Assembly (NCBI GenBank): GCA_013375405.1
Contig: JABXJU010000089.1
Span: 1-16,629 of the forward strand
Source of the DNA: Candidatus Helarchaeota archaeon
GTDB taxonomy: Archaea > Asgardarchaeota > Lokiarchaeia > Helarchaeales > HEL-GB-A
DNA: 16,629 bases
Reading direction: 5' to 3'
Shown here: positions 6,979-14,580 of the stretch, piece after piece
Numbering within the stretch: the first letter of the stretch is position 1
How the letters are laid out: every line of letters begins with the position of its first letter
Notes under the pieces: generated by a model
What the model saw: only the letters and a program-made list of their open reading frames with translations
Database searches by the model: none
Told to the model about the DNA's origin: nothing
Position numbers and translations under genes: made by a program

Positions 6979-8265
6979 CTAATCCGAACCCCACCTGCCA
7001 GAAATTGCAGATTGAATACATTCTTCTACTGATCCAAACCACGTTCTAATTTCGGGAAATTCTGCAGTATAGTAATGAATTTGTTTTGCGCTATTGCTAG
7101 CGACAATTTCAACTCCCACGGGTTTGAATTGAGTTAAGGCAGGACATGTGTCGACCATCAAAATCCCACCCGCCTGTTCAATAATTTTTCCGAATCCACG
7201 TGCCATAGCTAATTCCTTTAATCCAGCTGGAATAAAAATCCATAAATAAACATCATTCTTGATACATTTTCCTTTTAACAGGAGCGCAACCTCTTTTAAT
7301 TGATTCAACGAGAAGTGCGGACACCCCATAATGATTAAATCTACCTTTGGGTCTGTTGCGGTACTTAAAGTTTCGTAAGTCTTCTTGATATCGGCATCTG
7401 TTACAGTCAGTTTTTCAGTTTTTTTGGGATCAACTAATGCGTTTTCTAGTCCTGTACATGCTTCAGGGGTAATCCCCTCGATATGATAAAGTTGTACCGC
7501 CCCAGAAGTAGCCATTCCTGCACCCATCCCTTTAAAGTTATCCTGTGTGGCTTGTTCCGGTTTAATTCCCGTTAGAATTGGAACATCTAAACTCAATCCC
7601 ATGTTTTCTAGCTCTTCACCGATAAAATAGCCCAATGCATCAAAATCCGATTGCTGTATGAGCTTCGCGTCGATTTGAACTACTACCTTCGCTTTCCGAT
7701 TCTCAGGAACGTGAAAGCCTGCATAGGGGATTTTTCCAACAATTGCAGCTGCCAACGTGCTTTCAATGCCCTCTATATTCCCTAAGGCACCTATAACTGA
7801 ATTAGCATACACAACTGCAGAACTCTCCATCCAAGCTATGTGATTGCCCTTAATGGGAACATTCCCCACTAAATATGGAGTACAAGTAGAGGTGAATACA
7901 ATCCCTTTCTTCGCATAATGCGCCCTAATATCCCTATTAGCTTGCATTACCTCCTCAGAAACACTAAATTCTCTATAATGATATGGTTCGATGTTGCAAA
8001 CGTGCGTGGTCGTAAAGACCTTTAATTCCTGTAACTGGACTTGTTTCTTACTACATAATAAAACCTGATTGAGCAAGGGATAATTCCCACTAATTATTTT
8101 AGCAAATTGCTCAGGCACGGCCATTGCCGTATGGACACTTTGAACTTCTATCAACTTTTCTGCGCCTAATGCTTCACCGTACCGAATGAGCAATTTCAAG
8201 GCTTCTTGCTGCGCTAAACCTTCTTCACCATTTAAAATAGCTTCTTCTTCTCTCGTAAGCTCCAT
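6979..8265 (-). CDS. phosphomevalonate dehydratase large subunit (aconitase X catalytic domain, DUF521)
   Basis: A 428-residue aconitase X catalytic subunit. The N-terminus MELTREEEAILNGEEG is the family signature. Three cysteines in family motifs are in place to hold the iron-sulfur cluster: C128 in STCTPYLVGN, C315 in MGCPHFSL and C374 in VDTCPAL. Length is normal for a stand-alone subunit. It should act with the small subunit encoded 24 bases downstream, producing trans-anhydromevalonate 5-phosphate for isoprenoid (membrane lipid) synthesis. ATG 8265 is preceded by GAGGGAGAAGA, a usable ribosome binding site. Upstream on the same strand is a small zinc-ribbon gene, 33 bases away. A decayed homologue of the 5' end of this gene lies at 9869-9929. 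The family is certain; the phosphomevalonate substrate is inferred from the archaeal, split-subunit setting. Confidence 0.9.
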   Translation of the reverse strand: MELTREEEAILNGEEGLAQQEALKLLIRYGEALGAEKLIEVQSVHTAMAVPEQFAKIISGNYPLLNQVLLCSKKQVQLQELKVFTTTHVCNIEPYHYREFSVSEEVMQANRDIRAHYAKKGIVFTSTCTPYLVGNVPIKGNHIAWMESSAVVYANSVIGALGNIEGIESTLAAAIVGKIPYAGFHVPENRKAKVVVQIDAKLIQQSDFDALGYFIGEELENMGLSLDVPILTGIKPEQATQDNFKGMGAGMATSGAVQLYHIEGITPEACTGLENALVDPKKTEKLTVTDADIKKTYETLSTATDPKVDLIIMGCPHFSLNQLKEVALLLKGKCIKNDVYLWIFIPAGLKELAMARGFGKIIEQAGGILMVDTCPALTQFKPVGVEIVASNSAKQIHYYTAEFPEIRTWFGSVEECIQSAISGRWGSD

Positions 8266-8298
8266 TTCTTCTCCCTCAATTATAGATTTTTTCGAAAT

Positions 8299-8508
8299 TT
8301 ATTTCGGTAGGAGAGGATCTCCGAAAATCATTTGTAATTTATATCTACCTAGATTTTTATCATGAATATTTTCTTTGCATTCCCTACACATCCATTTCCC
8401 TGGCACATAATCTATCCATTTAATGTAAAATGAAATATTCTTCTTTATCTTATCTCCTCTCGCTTTTTTTCCACAAAGAAAGCATTTAAACTCTTCAGCT
8501 GACATCAC
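8299..8508 (-). CDS. small zinc-ribbon protein upstream of aconitase X genes
   Basis: A protein of about 68 residues with two CxxC knuckles about 30 residues apart (FKCFLCGKKA and WMCRECKEN), a likely zinc ribbon, and a basic middle. The frame opens at GTG 8508 and ATG 8505. A strong AAAGGAGGT (8523-8531) lies upstream, but it is 14-17 bases from these starts and is better spaced for an out-of-frame ATG at 8515. It heads the operon with the two phosphomevalonate dehydratase subunits, the next start being 33 bases after its stop. It could bind RNA or DNA, or help assemble the iron-sulfur enzyme; nothing in the sequence decides this. Confidence 0.65.
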   Translation of the reverse strand: MMSAEEFKCFLCGKKARGDKIKKNISFYIKWIDYVPGKWMCRECKENIHDKNLGRYKLQMIFGDPLLPK

Positions 8509-8515
8509 TTATCAT
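8495..8515 (-). promoter_or_regulatory. six-codon mini reading frame with strong ribosome binding site
   Basis: ATG at 8515 opens a six-codon frame (MISDVS) ending at TGA 8497-8495, 7 bases behind AAAGGAGGT. It overlaps the start of the zinc-ribbon gene in another frame. It may be a leader peptide coupling translation of the zinc-ribbon gene through termination-reinitiation, or the mark of a one-base sequencing or assembly error near the true start. Confidence 0.35.
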
Positions 8516-8664
8516 TTCGTTTACCTCCTTTAAGATAATGAATTGCTATAAGAATTATATGACTATAGGTATAAGAGAGAAAAAATAAAAAATCAAAAAA
8601 TGAAAAATTAAAAGAAGTTAAACTCAAGATAAATAATAATATTATGGTAAGGTAGTGGTAAATC

Positions 8665-9804
8665 TTGACTGAAGCTGATTATTATGAAAATGTAAGACAA
8701 AAGCTATCTCTTGGACGATTTGTTACTCCAAAACACGATAAAATAATTGAATTAATAAAGATTTTTTGGGATGAAGAAACTATAGAAATTCTTTATCATT
8801 TCCCGAATGCTGGGCAATTAATTTCCGTAAAAGAATTGGTTGAAAAAACAGGAAAACCAAAGAGTGAGATTAAAAAGCTTTTGAAAATGGCAGTAAAAAA
8901 AAGGACGATAGCAAAGATTGGACGCAGGTATGGATTAGTACCTCTCTTACCGGGTGTCTTTGAAGCTTACTATATTTCCCAGCAAGATTCAGAAAAAAAT
9001 CTTAAAGAAGTTGCTAAAATATATCGGTATATCTTCGAAAATGGTTTGGTATTTCGTGCAAGAGAAAAGATTGAAGAAAAAGACGTGGGATTTCGGGAAT
9101 TTATTCCCTTGCTTCCGCTCGAAGCCAGGGAAAGGCTGATCAAAATTGATGAAACGGTGGATTTTGAATCGCAAGTCCTTTCTTACGAATTAGTAGAAGA
9201 AATGATTAATAGAAATGAGGCTTTTGCTGTTATTCCATGCCAATGTCGAATAATTGGGGAATTAACTGGGAAGCCTTGCAGAGTGCCTTCTGAGATGGGA
9301 TGCTTTGCTGTTGGACTTTTAGCAAAAGGGCTTGTGAGCATGGGTGCTGGTAGAGGATTAACTAAGGAAGAAGCCATTGAATTTCTTAAAGAAACCGAGA
9401 AGGCAGGTCTTGTTCACAATGTTACAGCAGCTGTGGCTTCGGAAAACCTAATTATTTGTAACTGTTGCAATTGTCATTGTGGTGCTCTCTTTCCAATGAA
9501 AAAGTTCCAAATATCAGGACTCAGACGAAGCAATTTTGCACCTAAGAATGACCCAGAGCTTTGCGTTTTATGTGAGCAGTGTCTAAAAATTTGCCCCATG
9601 GACGCAATTTCTCATCCATCGAAAGATGAAAAAATGATAACAAACTATGATTTATGCATTGGATGCGGTTTATGCGCTTCAAATTGTGCAAAAAACGCGA
9701 TTAAGATGGAGAAAGTTCGTACTAAAACTCGCAAGCCAAGAGGTCAAAAAACTGAAGACGCTAGTCTTGCAGAACTTATTAGCGGTCTTCTAACCGGAAA
9801 ATAA
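8665..9804 (+). CDS. winged-helix, Cys-rich and dicluster ferredoxin protein
   Basis: A 379-residue three-part protein. Residues 35-95 look like a winged helix (ISVKELVEKTGKPKSEIKKLL, then a basic wing). Residues 185-275 form a Cys-rich domain: C192 and C194 in PCQCR, C205, C213, then a CNCCNCHC cluster (C265-C272). Two classical ferredoxin motifs follow: C300-x2-C303-x2-C306-x3-C310-Pro and C331-x2-C334-x2-C337-x3-C341. The tail after about residue 350 is basic. Start is TTG 8665, since a stop lies two codons upstream and no other early in-frame start exists. Proteins of this layout may sense redox state or pass electrons while binding DNA; the partner is unknown. It stands alone on its strand, between the aconitase X operon and pcm, and is the full-length paralogue of the truncated first gene. 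Confidence 0.8.
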   Translation: MTEADYYENVRQKLSLGRFVTPKHDKIIELIKIFWDEETIEILYHFPNAGQLISVKELVEKTGKPKSEIKKLLKMAVKKRTIAKIGRRYGLVPLLPGVFEAYYISQQDSEKNLKEVAKIYRYIFENGLVFRAREKIEEKDVGFREFIPLLPLEARERLIKIDETVDFESQVLSYELVEEMINRNEAFAVIPCQCRIIGELTGKPCRVPSEMGCFAVGLLAKGLVSMGAGRGLTKEEAIEFLKETEKAGLVHNVTAAVASENLIICNCCNCHCGALFPMKKFQISGLRRSNFAPKNDPELCVLCEQCLKICPMDAISHPSKDEKMITNYDLCIGCGLCASNCAKNAIKMEKVRTKTRKPRGQKTEDASLAELISGLLTGK

Positions 9805-9868
9805 TATTTGTGTGCAGGTAATTTTATTTGATTATCGATTTCATCCATCTGATCAAGCCCACCATTTA

Positions 9869-9929
9869 TCACTTCAACGCTTCCTGCTCTGCAAGTCCAT
9901 ATTCTTTCTTCTTCCTTTGTTAATTCCAT
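9869..9929 (-). pseudogene. decayed 5' remnant of an aconitase X large-subunit gene
   Basis: The ATG at 9929 overlaps the pcm stop (TAATG) and opens with MELTKEEERI, close to MELTREEEAI of the intact gene at 8265. After about 14 missing bases, a different frame (9901-9872) reads YGLAEQEALK then TGA, against EGLAQQEALK in the intact gene. Aligned codons differ almost only at third positions (GAG/GAA, ACG/ACA, GGT/GGA, CAA/CAG, GCC/GCG, AAA/AAG), which means the ancestor was a working protein-coding gene long diverged from the present copy. The rest of the gene is absent. A 61-codon frame read straight through this ATG continues to 9744 but loses the similarity and runs antisense into the 8665-9804 gene, so I do not call it a protein. 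Confidence 0.7.
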
Positions 9930-10621
9930 TATTTCTCCGACCATCCTTCTGCTCCAATTAACCTAACAAAATATACTGAATATCTTCGCAAGGTCTTCTT
10001 TTTAATCTTCTTTTTAGTAACTTTTGTTAAGCGAATAAGCGATTGGAACCGACGAAAGCGTCCTACTGGCATGACTAACTGTCCTCCTACTTTGAGTTGC
10101 TCAATAAGGGCGGGGGGTACTTCTTTTGCGTAGGCAGTGACGAGAATCCGGTCAAACGGCGCTTCCTCAGGCAAACCTAAAGTTCCATCACTACAAATTA
10201 CAGTCACTCTTTTTTGAAGATCCGCCTTTTCTATATTTTCTTTGGCGAACTGGACAATCTGAGGGAGCGTTTCAATGGTAAAGACATGTCCTGCACCCAC
10301 AGGTTCAAGTGGTGCCACAATTAAGGCACAGAGTGCGGCTTGATAACCAGATCCCGTTCCTACTTCGAGCACTTTTTGCCCTTTTTGTAGATTCAAGGCT
10401 TCCGCTAAAATTATATGCATGTAAGGCGCAGAGATAGTCGAACCTTCCGCAATAAAATACGCTCGATTTGTATAAGCACGTGATTCCAATCCTCTCGGCA
10501 TGAATAATTCCCTTCGAAGTTGTCGAAATGCTCGCTCCACCGCCTCTGAATGCAACACTCGCATTAATCCACGCTTTTTATACCTTCGAATCAGTTCATT
10601 CTTTTGCGCCGCTAAATCCAT
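9929..10621 (-). CDS. pcm: protein-L-isoaspartate O-methyltransferase
   Basis: A 230-residue cytosolic methyltransferase that repairs isoaspartyl residues in aged proteins using S-adenosylmethionine. Visible hallmarks are the substrate loop STISAPYM (61-68), where Tyr replaces the usual His; the cofactor motif VLEVGTGSGYQAA (84-96); and a DGTLGLPEEAPFDRILVTAYAKEVP block, followed by LKVGGQLVMPVG. The C-terminal 30 residues are basic. ATG 10621 has GAGGA (10629-10633) upstream. The stop overlaps the ATG of the aconitase X remnant (TAATG), indicating that the two were once translationally coupled. A gamma-carbonic-anhydrase-like gene lies 106 bases upstream on the same strand. Length is normal. 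Confidence 0.92.
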   Translation of the reverse strand: MDLAAQKNELIRRYKKRGLMRVLHSEAVERAFRQLRRELFMPRGLESRAYTNRAYFIAEGSTISAPYMHIILAEALNLQKGQKVLEVGTGSGYQAALCALIVAPLEPVGAGHVFTIETLPQIVQFAKENIEKADLQKRVTVICSDGTLGLPEEAPFDRILVTAYAKEVPPALIEQLKVGGQLVMPVGRFRRFQSLIRLTKVTKKKIKKKTLRRYSVYFVRLIGAEGWSEK

Positions 10622-10727
10622 ATCTATTTCCTCAGACCTTCTTCATCGTGATATACATCATGTACAATGATCCTAAAAATATTGAATAAGAAAAAAAATA
10701 ATGAATTCAGCAGTGGAATATCATTCT

Positions 10728-11270
10728 TTATTCAGTGGATGCTTCGAACATTGCTTTGAATTTTCGTCCATTTTCGACGTAAAACATGATTCCAGTCTGT
10801 AATGCTCTTATCCTACTCTTTTTGAGGTCCTTCATTTTCTTAGCAATAACTCCTGCATACATCCCCATCGATTCGTATTTCCCTCTAGCAACAGATCCAG
10901 CTGCAATAAGCACGTTATCCTCAATCTCATGATTTTGAAGGATAGTTGCTGAGATTCCAATCATTACATTATTTCCAATCTTACCTGGGCCATGGATCAT
11001 GGCACAATGCCCCATCAAGACGTTGTCCCCGATATTTAATTCCGTCCCAGGCTCGGTATGGATTACCACCTGCTCTTGAATTGAAACATTCTTTCCGATT
11101 TTTATCTTGCTTGCTTCAGCCCGAATTACAGCCCCGAACCAAATATTAGTTCCATCTGCGATCTCGACATCGCCTATCACGGTTGCACTCGGTGCAATAA
11201 ATACTGATGGGTGAATTTTTGGTTCTTTTCCCGTAGCTGGACTCTTCATGATTCTTGGTTTTTCCGACAT
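10728..11270 (-). CDS. gamma-carbonic-anhydrase-like left-handed beta-helix protein
   Basis: A 180-residue hexapeptide-repeat protein. Repeats run from about residue 20 to 125 (HPSVFIAPSATVIGDVEI onward), followed by a C-terminal helix. Metal-binding histidines of gamma carbonic anhydrases are in place: H71 in VVIHTE, and H88 and H93 in GHCAMIHG. R50 and Q65 also match. The two catalytic-site Asp positions known from the Methanosarcina enzyme appear as Glu (E52, E66). It would act as a trimer in the cytosol, hydrating CO2 or binding another small acid or CoA-linked substrate. ATG 11270 has no ribosome binding site, so a leaderless message is possible. Pcm follows on the same strand. Family certain; carbonic anhydrase activity not. 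Confidence 0.8.
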   Translation of the reverse strand: MSEKPRIMKSPATGKEPKIHPSVFIAPSATVIGDVEIADGTNIWFGAVIRAEASKIKIGKNVSIQEQVVIHTEPGTELNIGDNVLMGHCAMIHGPGKIGNNVMIGISATILQNHEIEDNVLIAAGSVARGKYESMGMYAGVIAKKMKDLKKSRIRALQTGIMFYVENGRKFKAMFEASTE

Positions 11271-11341
11271 TTTTGGTCAGACTCAAATATTTTGATATGT
11301 CCTAATTGATAATTAATTTCATAAATTAACTGTTCATGGTA

Positions 11342-11361
11342 AGAAATAATTAATTTAAAAA
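11342..11361 (+). promoter_or_regulatory. candidate BRE/TATA promoter for the IlvD/Edd-like gene
   Basis: AGAAAT (11342-11347) fits the archaeal BRE pattern and is followed by TAATTTAAAA (11351-11360). A start site about 25 bases downstream, near 11383, would leave a leader of about 30 bases with GGTGAG (11404-11409) before ATG 11413. Assigned by spacing and composition only. Confidence 0.35.
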
Positions 11362-11412
11362 TTATCTTTGAATAAGTATAATGAATCTTAAGTGATGATT
11401 AAGGGTGAGTAG

Positions 11413-13128
11413 ATGAGTAAAAAAGTTCCCCGAAGCATGCTTCCGAAGATACGGCATTTATTAGGTCGTATGACACGCGTCCCTCGATTTTTATATAAAG
11501 CTTGTGGATTTACAGATGAAGAGTTGGACCGGCCTATAATAGCAGTGGCGAATAGTTGGCAGGAGAGTGGTCCGGGGCATGTGCATTTACGCGGCATTGC
11601 TGATGCGGTAAAGGCAGGTGTCCGTATGGCAGGTGGAACTCCTGTGGAATTTAATGTAATTGGACCTTGTTCTGCCTTTGGTTCGGATTTCAGATATGAT
11701 TTACCCCAGCGTGACGCCATTGCAGATTCAATCGAGATACAAATCAAAGGTGGATTGACCTGTGATGGCTTAGTTTGCATCTGTACATGTGATAAAAGTG
11801 TCCCTGGAATGTGGATGGGTGCAGCTCGCTTGAATCTTCCTACCATATTTGTCACCGGAGGTTCTGCGCAACCAGGGAAGGTTCGAGGCGAGACAATATG
11901 CTTTCCCCCTGATTCAGAAATACTATTTGAATATCTCACTAAATTAGCAAATGATGAGATAACAACTGAGGAATTTAATGAGTTCTTTATAGAATTAGAA
12001 GATCATTGGCTGGTAGGGTGTGGGGCATGTCCATTACTTTCGACGGCTGAAACTACGCAAATATTAACAGAAGCTCTTGGATTGGCACTACCATACTCCT
12101 CCATGGCATTAGGAGCTAAAAAACTCCGTTTTGCAAAACGTTCGGGAATGCAAATTATGGATCTCGTCAAGAATAAATTGAAATTTTCTAGAATAGTGAC
12201 TGAAAAAAGCATAGAAAATGCGATTCGGGTGTTAAATGCATTAGGTGGGGGGACGAATGGAGTTGTGCATCTTTTAGCGTTAGCTTATACACGAAAACTT
12301 ACTAATATAGATCTATCTCTATTCGATCGTCTGAGTCGTGAAACCCCCTATCTATGCGCCGTTGAGCCGAATGGACCATATTCAACTATTGATTTCGAGA
12401 GTGCCGGTGGAGTGCCCTTACTCATGCGCGAATTAAAAGATCTCCTGCACTTGGATGTTCCAACTGTCACAGGCCAAACTTTAAAGGACAATTTAGATAA
12501 CTTCCCATTCAAAAGCATTCAAATTAATCGGGAGGTAATTGCTTCAATCAGTAAGCCATTTGCTCCCTCTGGGGCGATTGCAGTCTTATTTGGGAATTTG
12601 GCACCACGGGGGGCAATCACTCGCATTTCGGTAAAACGAAAATCTGCATTTGAATTATTCGAGGGGCCTGCAAAATGCTTTAATTCAGCTGAAGATGCAC
12701 TATTTGGATTGTTTGATGGAAAAGTTAATTCAGGTGATGCGTTGATTGTCCGATACCAAGGGCCCCGTGCTGCAGCGATGAGTGAAATCCTTGCAGTAGT
12801 CATTGCCGTTAATGTAGTAGGAGTAGAGGATGCTATCATTATCAGTGATGGACGCTTTTCAGGGGCCAGTTACGGATTAATCTATATAGGACATGTGACG
12901 CCCGAGGCGTTTGTTGGAGGGCCACTAGCAATTGTTCAGGATAATGATATAATCAAAGTGGATGTTAAAAACCGGATCTTAAATATAGATCTCCCTCCAG
13001 AAACCATTGAGGCCCGATTACACTCTTGGAAACCACCGAAAATAAAAAAAATGAAAGGGGTTCTAGCTATCTGGGCACAAATTGCGGAACAAGCAGATAA
13101 AGGTGCAGTATTAAAAACATTTTTGTGA
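11413..13128 (+). CDS. atypical IlvD/Edd-family dehydratase
   Basis: A 571-residue member of the dihydroxyacid/sugar-acid dehydratase family. Clear matches are ANSWQESGPGHVHLR (46-60), TCDKSVPGM (C126, with the Mg-site Asp-Lys), GACP (C206), EALGLALP, and near the C-terminus DGRFSGASYG with the catalytic Ser, then GHVTPEAFVGGP. Usual members remove water from 2,3-dihydroxy acids using an iron-sulfur cluster. Here the first ligand position (PCN in normal enzymes) is Gly (GPGH), and the segment that normally reads SDG-x5-GM is shortened to GPCSAFGSDF, which brings in a new Cys86. More cysteines crowd the region (117, 122, 124, 203). The substrate is therefore uncertain and I do not call it ilvD. 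GGTGAG precedes the ATG. The next gene, a CrtI-like oxidoreductase, starts 36 bases after it. Confidence 0.82.
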   Translation: MSKKVPRSMLPKIRHLLGRMTRVPRFLYKACGFTDEELDRPIIAVANSWQESGPGHVHLRGIADAVKAGVRMAGGTPVEFNVIGPCSAFGSDFRYDLPQRDAIADSIEIQIKGGLTCDGLVCICTCDKSVPGMWMGAARLNLPTIFVTGGSAQPGKVRGETICFPPDSEILFEYLTKLANDEITTEEFNEFFIELEDHWLVGCGACPLLSTAETTQILTEALGLALPYSSMALGAKKLRFAKRSGMQIMDLVKNKLKFSRIVTEKSIENAIRVLNALGGGTNGVVHLLALAYTRKLTNIDLSLFDRLSRETPYLCAVEPNGPYSTIDFESAGGVPLLMRELKDLLHLDVPTVTGQTLKDNLDNFPFKSIQINREVIASISKPFAPSGAIAVLFGNLAPRGAITRISVKRKSAFELFEGPAKCFNSAEDALFGLFDGKVNSGDALIVRYQGPRAAAMSEILAVVIAVNVVGVEDAIIISDGRFSGASYGLIYIGHVTPEAFVGGPLAIVQDNDIIKVDVKNRILNIDLPPETIEARLHSWKPPKIKKMKGVLAIWAQIAEQADKGAVLKTFL

Positions 13129-13164
13129 AAATTAAATATCAGAGAATTTAATGAGGAATAAAAA

Positions 13165-14511
13165 ATGGGATACGATGTTATTATTGTTGGCGCTGGTGAA
13201 GGTGGATTATTCACTGGGGCGATTTTAGCGAAACAAGGACTTAAAACTTTAATTCTTGAAAAAAACCCGCTCATTGGCGGCCGGGCTATGTGTTTCGAAT
13301 ATAAGCCAGGCTATATTGTTGATTGGGGTATTCATTCCATCCGCTATGGAAAAAGAGGCATTATTCCAACTATTTTTCGGAAAGAACTTGGAATAAAATT
13401 AAAATTATTAGATTATGGCAAAGGCAGACTTTATCGAAAGAGTGAATGGATCGCAATGCCTACTGGGATTAAAGAGTTCATGACTACTCCCTTGCTTACA
13501 GGTGAGGAGCGAGAATCATTCATTCCTCTCTTTTTAGATATTATCAAATTAAAGGTAGAAGATTATCTCGATGTCAATATTCAAGATTATTTTAAGGATA
13601 AAGTTCAGAGTGAAAATCTTTGGGATTTGATTCGATTAATTGCTGCAGCTTTAATGGTCACTCCAGAGATCGAACTTGCCTCCATGGGAGAATTAATCTA
13701 TGGTATCAAGGAGGTTGCCACTGCTGGGAAAGGGGCGGTCTATCCAGAGGGAGGTTGGAAGAGTATTTTTGATGCATTATCTGAAATAATTTCCGAAAAT
13801 GGCGAAATTCGTACAAAAACATCTGTAAAAGAAATTTTAATCTCCGATAAAAAGGTAAAGGGTGTTCTTCTGGAGGATGGCACCGAGATATTTAGTGATT
13901 TAGTGGTTGCTGCCATTCCCTCACAAAAAATCTTCTCGATTCTTTCAGAATCCGAGTTTTCCCCCTCTTTTATATCACTCTGTAAGAATCTTATTTGCTC
14001 AAGTGGAATATCTATTGATTATGGCTTAAAAGAGAAAATATCTGATGATAGCGGTCTACTAGCCGTTGATGTACCCATGTCGCTCGGCGCTTACACCTCT
14101 AATATAGATCCTTCAACGGCCCCTGAAAACGAACAGCTTTTTACATTTCTCCAACCAGTTCCGAAGGAGACCGCTGAAAATACCCAACAAGCCAAACAGA
14201 TTCTTGAAAGGATAGAAAAATTAGTGGCACAGATGTATCCGGGGATCAAACAGAAAATAAAGTGGAAACGCCCCTTAATAATACCGGTTATGGATGGTGC
14301 TGTTAATTACGTTGGACAAACGCGTGATAAACGCCCCAGCGTCAAATCAAACGTGATTACAGGACTCTTTTTTTCTGGTGATACTTATAACGGACCAGGA
14401 TTAGGTGGCGACATCGCGCCTAGCTCGGCTCGCCTTTGTGCACATACGATCCTAAATGATTTAAAGGAACGGGAGAGCATCGCTGACACCCCTAAAGCTC
14501 AATTGAAATAA
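13165..14511 (+). CDS. CrtI/phytoene-desaturase-like FAD oxidoreductase (copy 2)
   Basis: A 448-residue flavoprotein with the FAD fingerprint GAGEGG (9-14), Glu32, GGRAM (38-42) and DWGIHSIR. The C-terminal FAD motif is LFFSGDTYNGPGLGGDIAPSSA, closer to the family norm than in copy 1. It shares many blocks with 1962-3245 (GIS-DYGLKEK, SNIDP-TAP, Q-DKRP) but differs enough to be an old duplicate. A role in oxidising or saturating a polyprenyl or other lipid substrate is likely; no membrane segment is seen. ATG 13165 has GAGGA (13153-13157) upstream. It lies 36 bases after the dehydratase on the same strand, so the two are probably co-transcribed and may act in one pathway. Confidence 0.85.
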   Translation: MGYDVIIVGAGEGGLFTGAILAKQGLKTLILEKNPLIGGRAMCFEYKPGYIVDWGIHSIRYGKRGIIPTIFRKELGIKLKLLDYGKGRLYRKSEWIAMPTGIKEFMTTPLLTGEERESFIPLFLDIIKLKVEDYLDVNIQDYFKDKVQSENLWDLIRLIAAALMVTPEIELASMGELIYGIKEVATAGKGAVYPEGGWKSIFDALSEIISENGEIRTKTSVKEILISDKKVKGVLLEDGTEIFSDLVVAAIPSQKIFSILSESEFSPSFISLCKNLICSSGISIDYGLKEKISDDSGLLAVDVPMSLGAYTSNIDPSTAPENEQLFTFLQPVPKETAENTQQAKQILERIEKLVAQMYPGIKQKIKWKRPLIIPVMDGAVNYVGQTRDKRPSVKSNVITGLFFSGDTYNGPGLGGDIAPSSARLCAHTILNDLKERESIADTPKAQLK

Positions 14512-14580
14512 TAATTCTATTTTTCATGAGTTTGGTTCACTTACATAACCTTTAATAAAACCTCTAAGAAAGGATAAATC

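Noticed and set aside
8530..8664. Very A-rich intergenic stretch as a replication origin or repeat array
   Set aside because: Only homopolymer-like A/T richness between divergent genes; no repeated origin boxes or ordered repeats were found.
9825..9868. Further aconitase X similarity beyond the remnant (an LIRW string)
   Set aside because: A short match to LIRY of the intact gene appears in a third frame, but stops and insertions intervene and it is too short to claim.
9744..9944. Minus-strand frame of 61-66 codons after pcm as a real small protein
   Set aside because: Only its first ten residues look like a protein (the aconitase X start); the rest departs from that similarity and runs antisense over the end of the 8665-9804 gene. 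A remnant explains it better.
11388..11939. 183-codon minus-strand frame opposite the dehydratase
   Set aside because: It lies wholly against a strongly recognisable coding region and has Ser/Pro-rich antisense-type composition with no ribosome binding site or family match.
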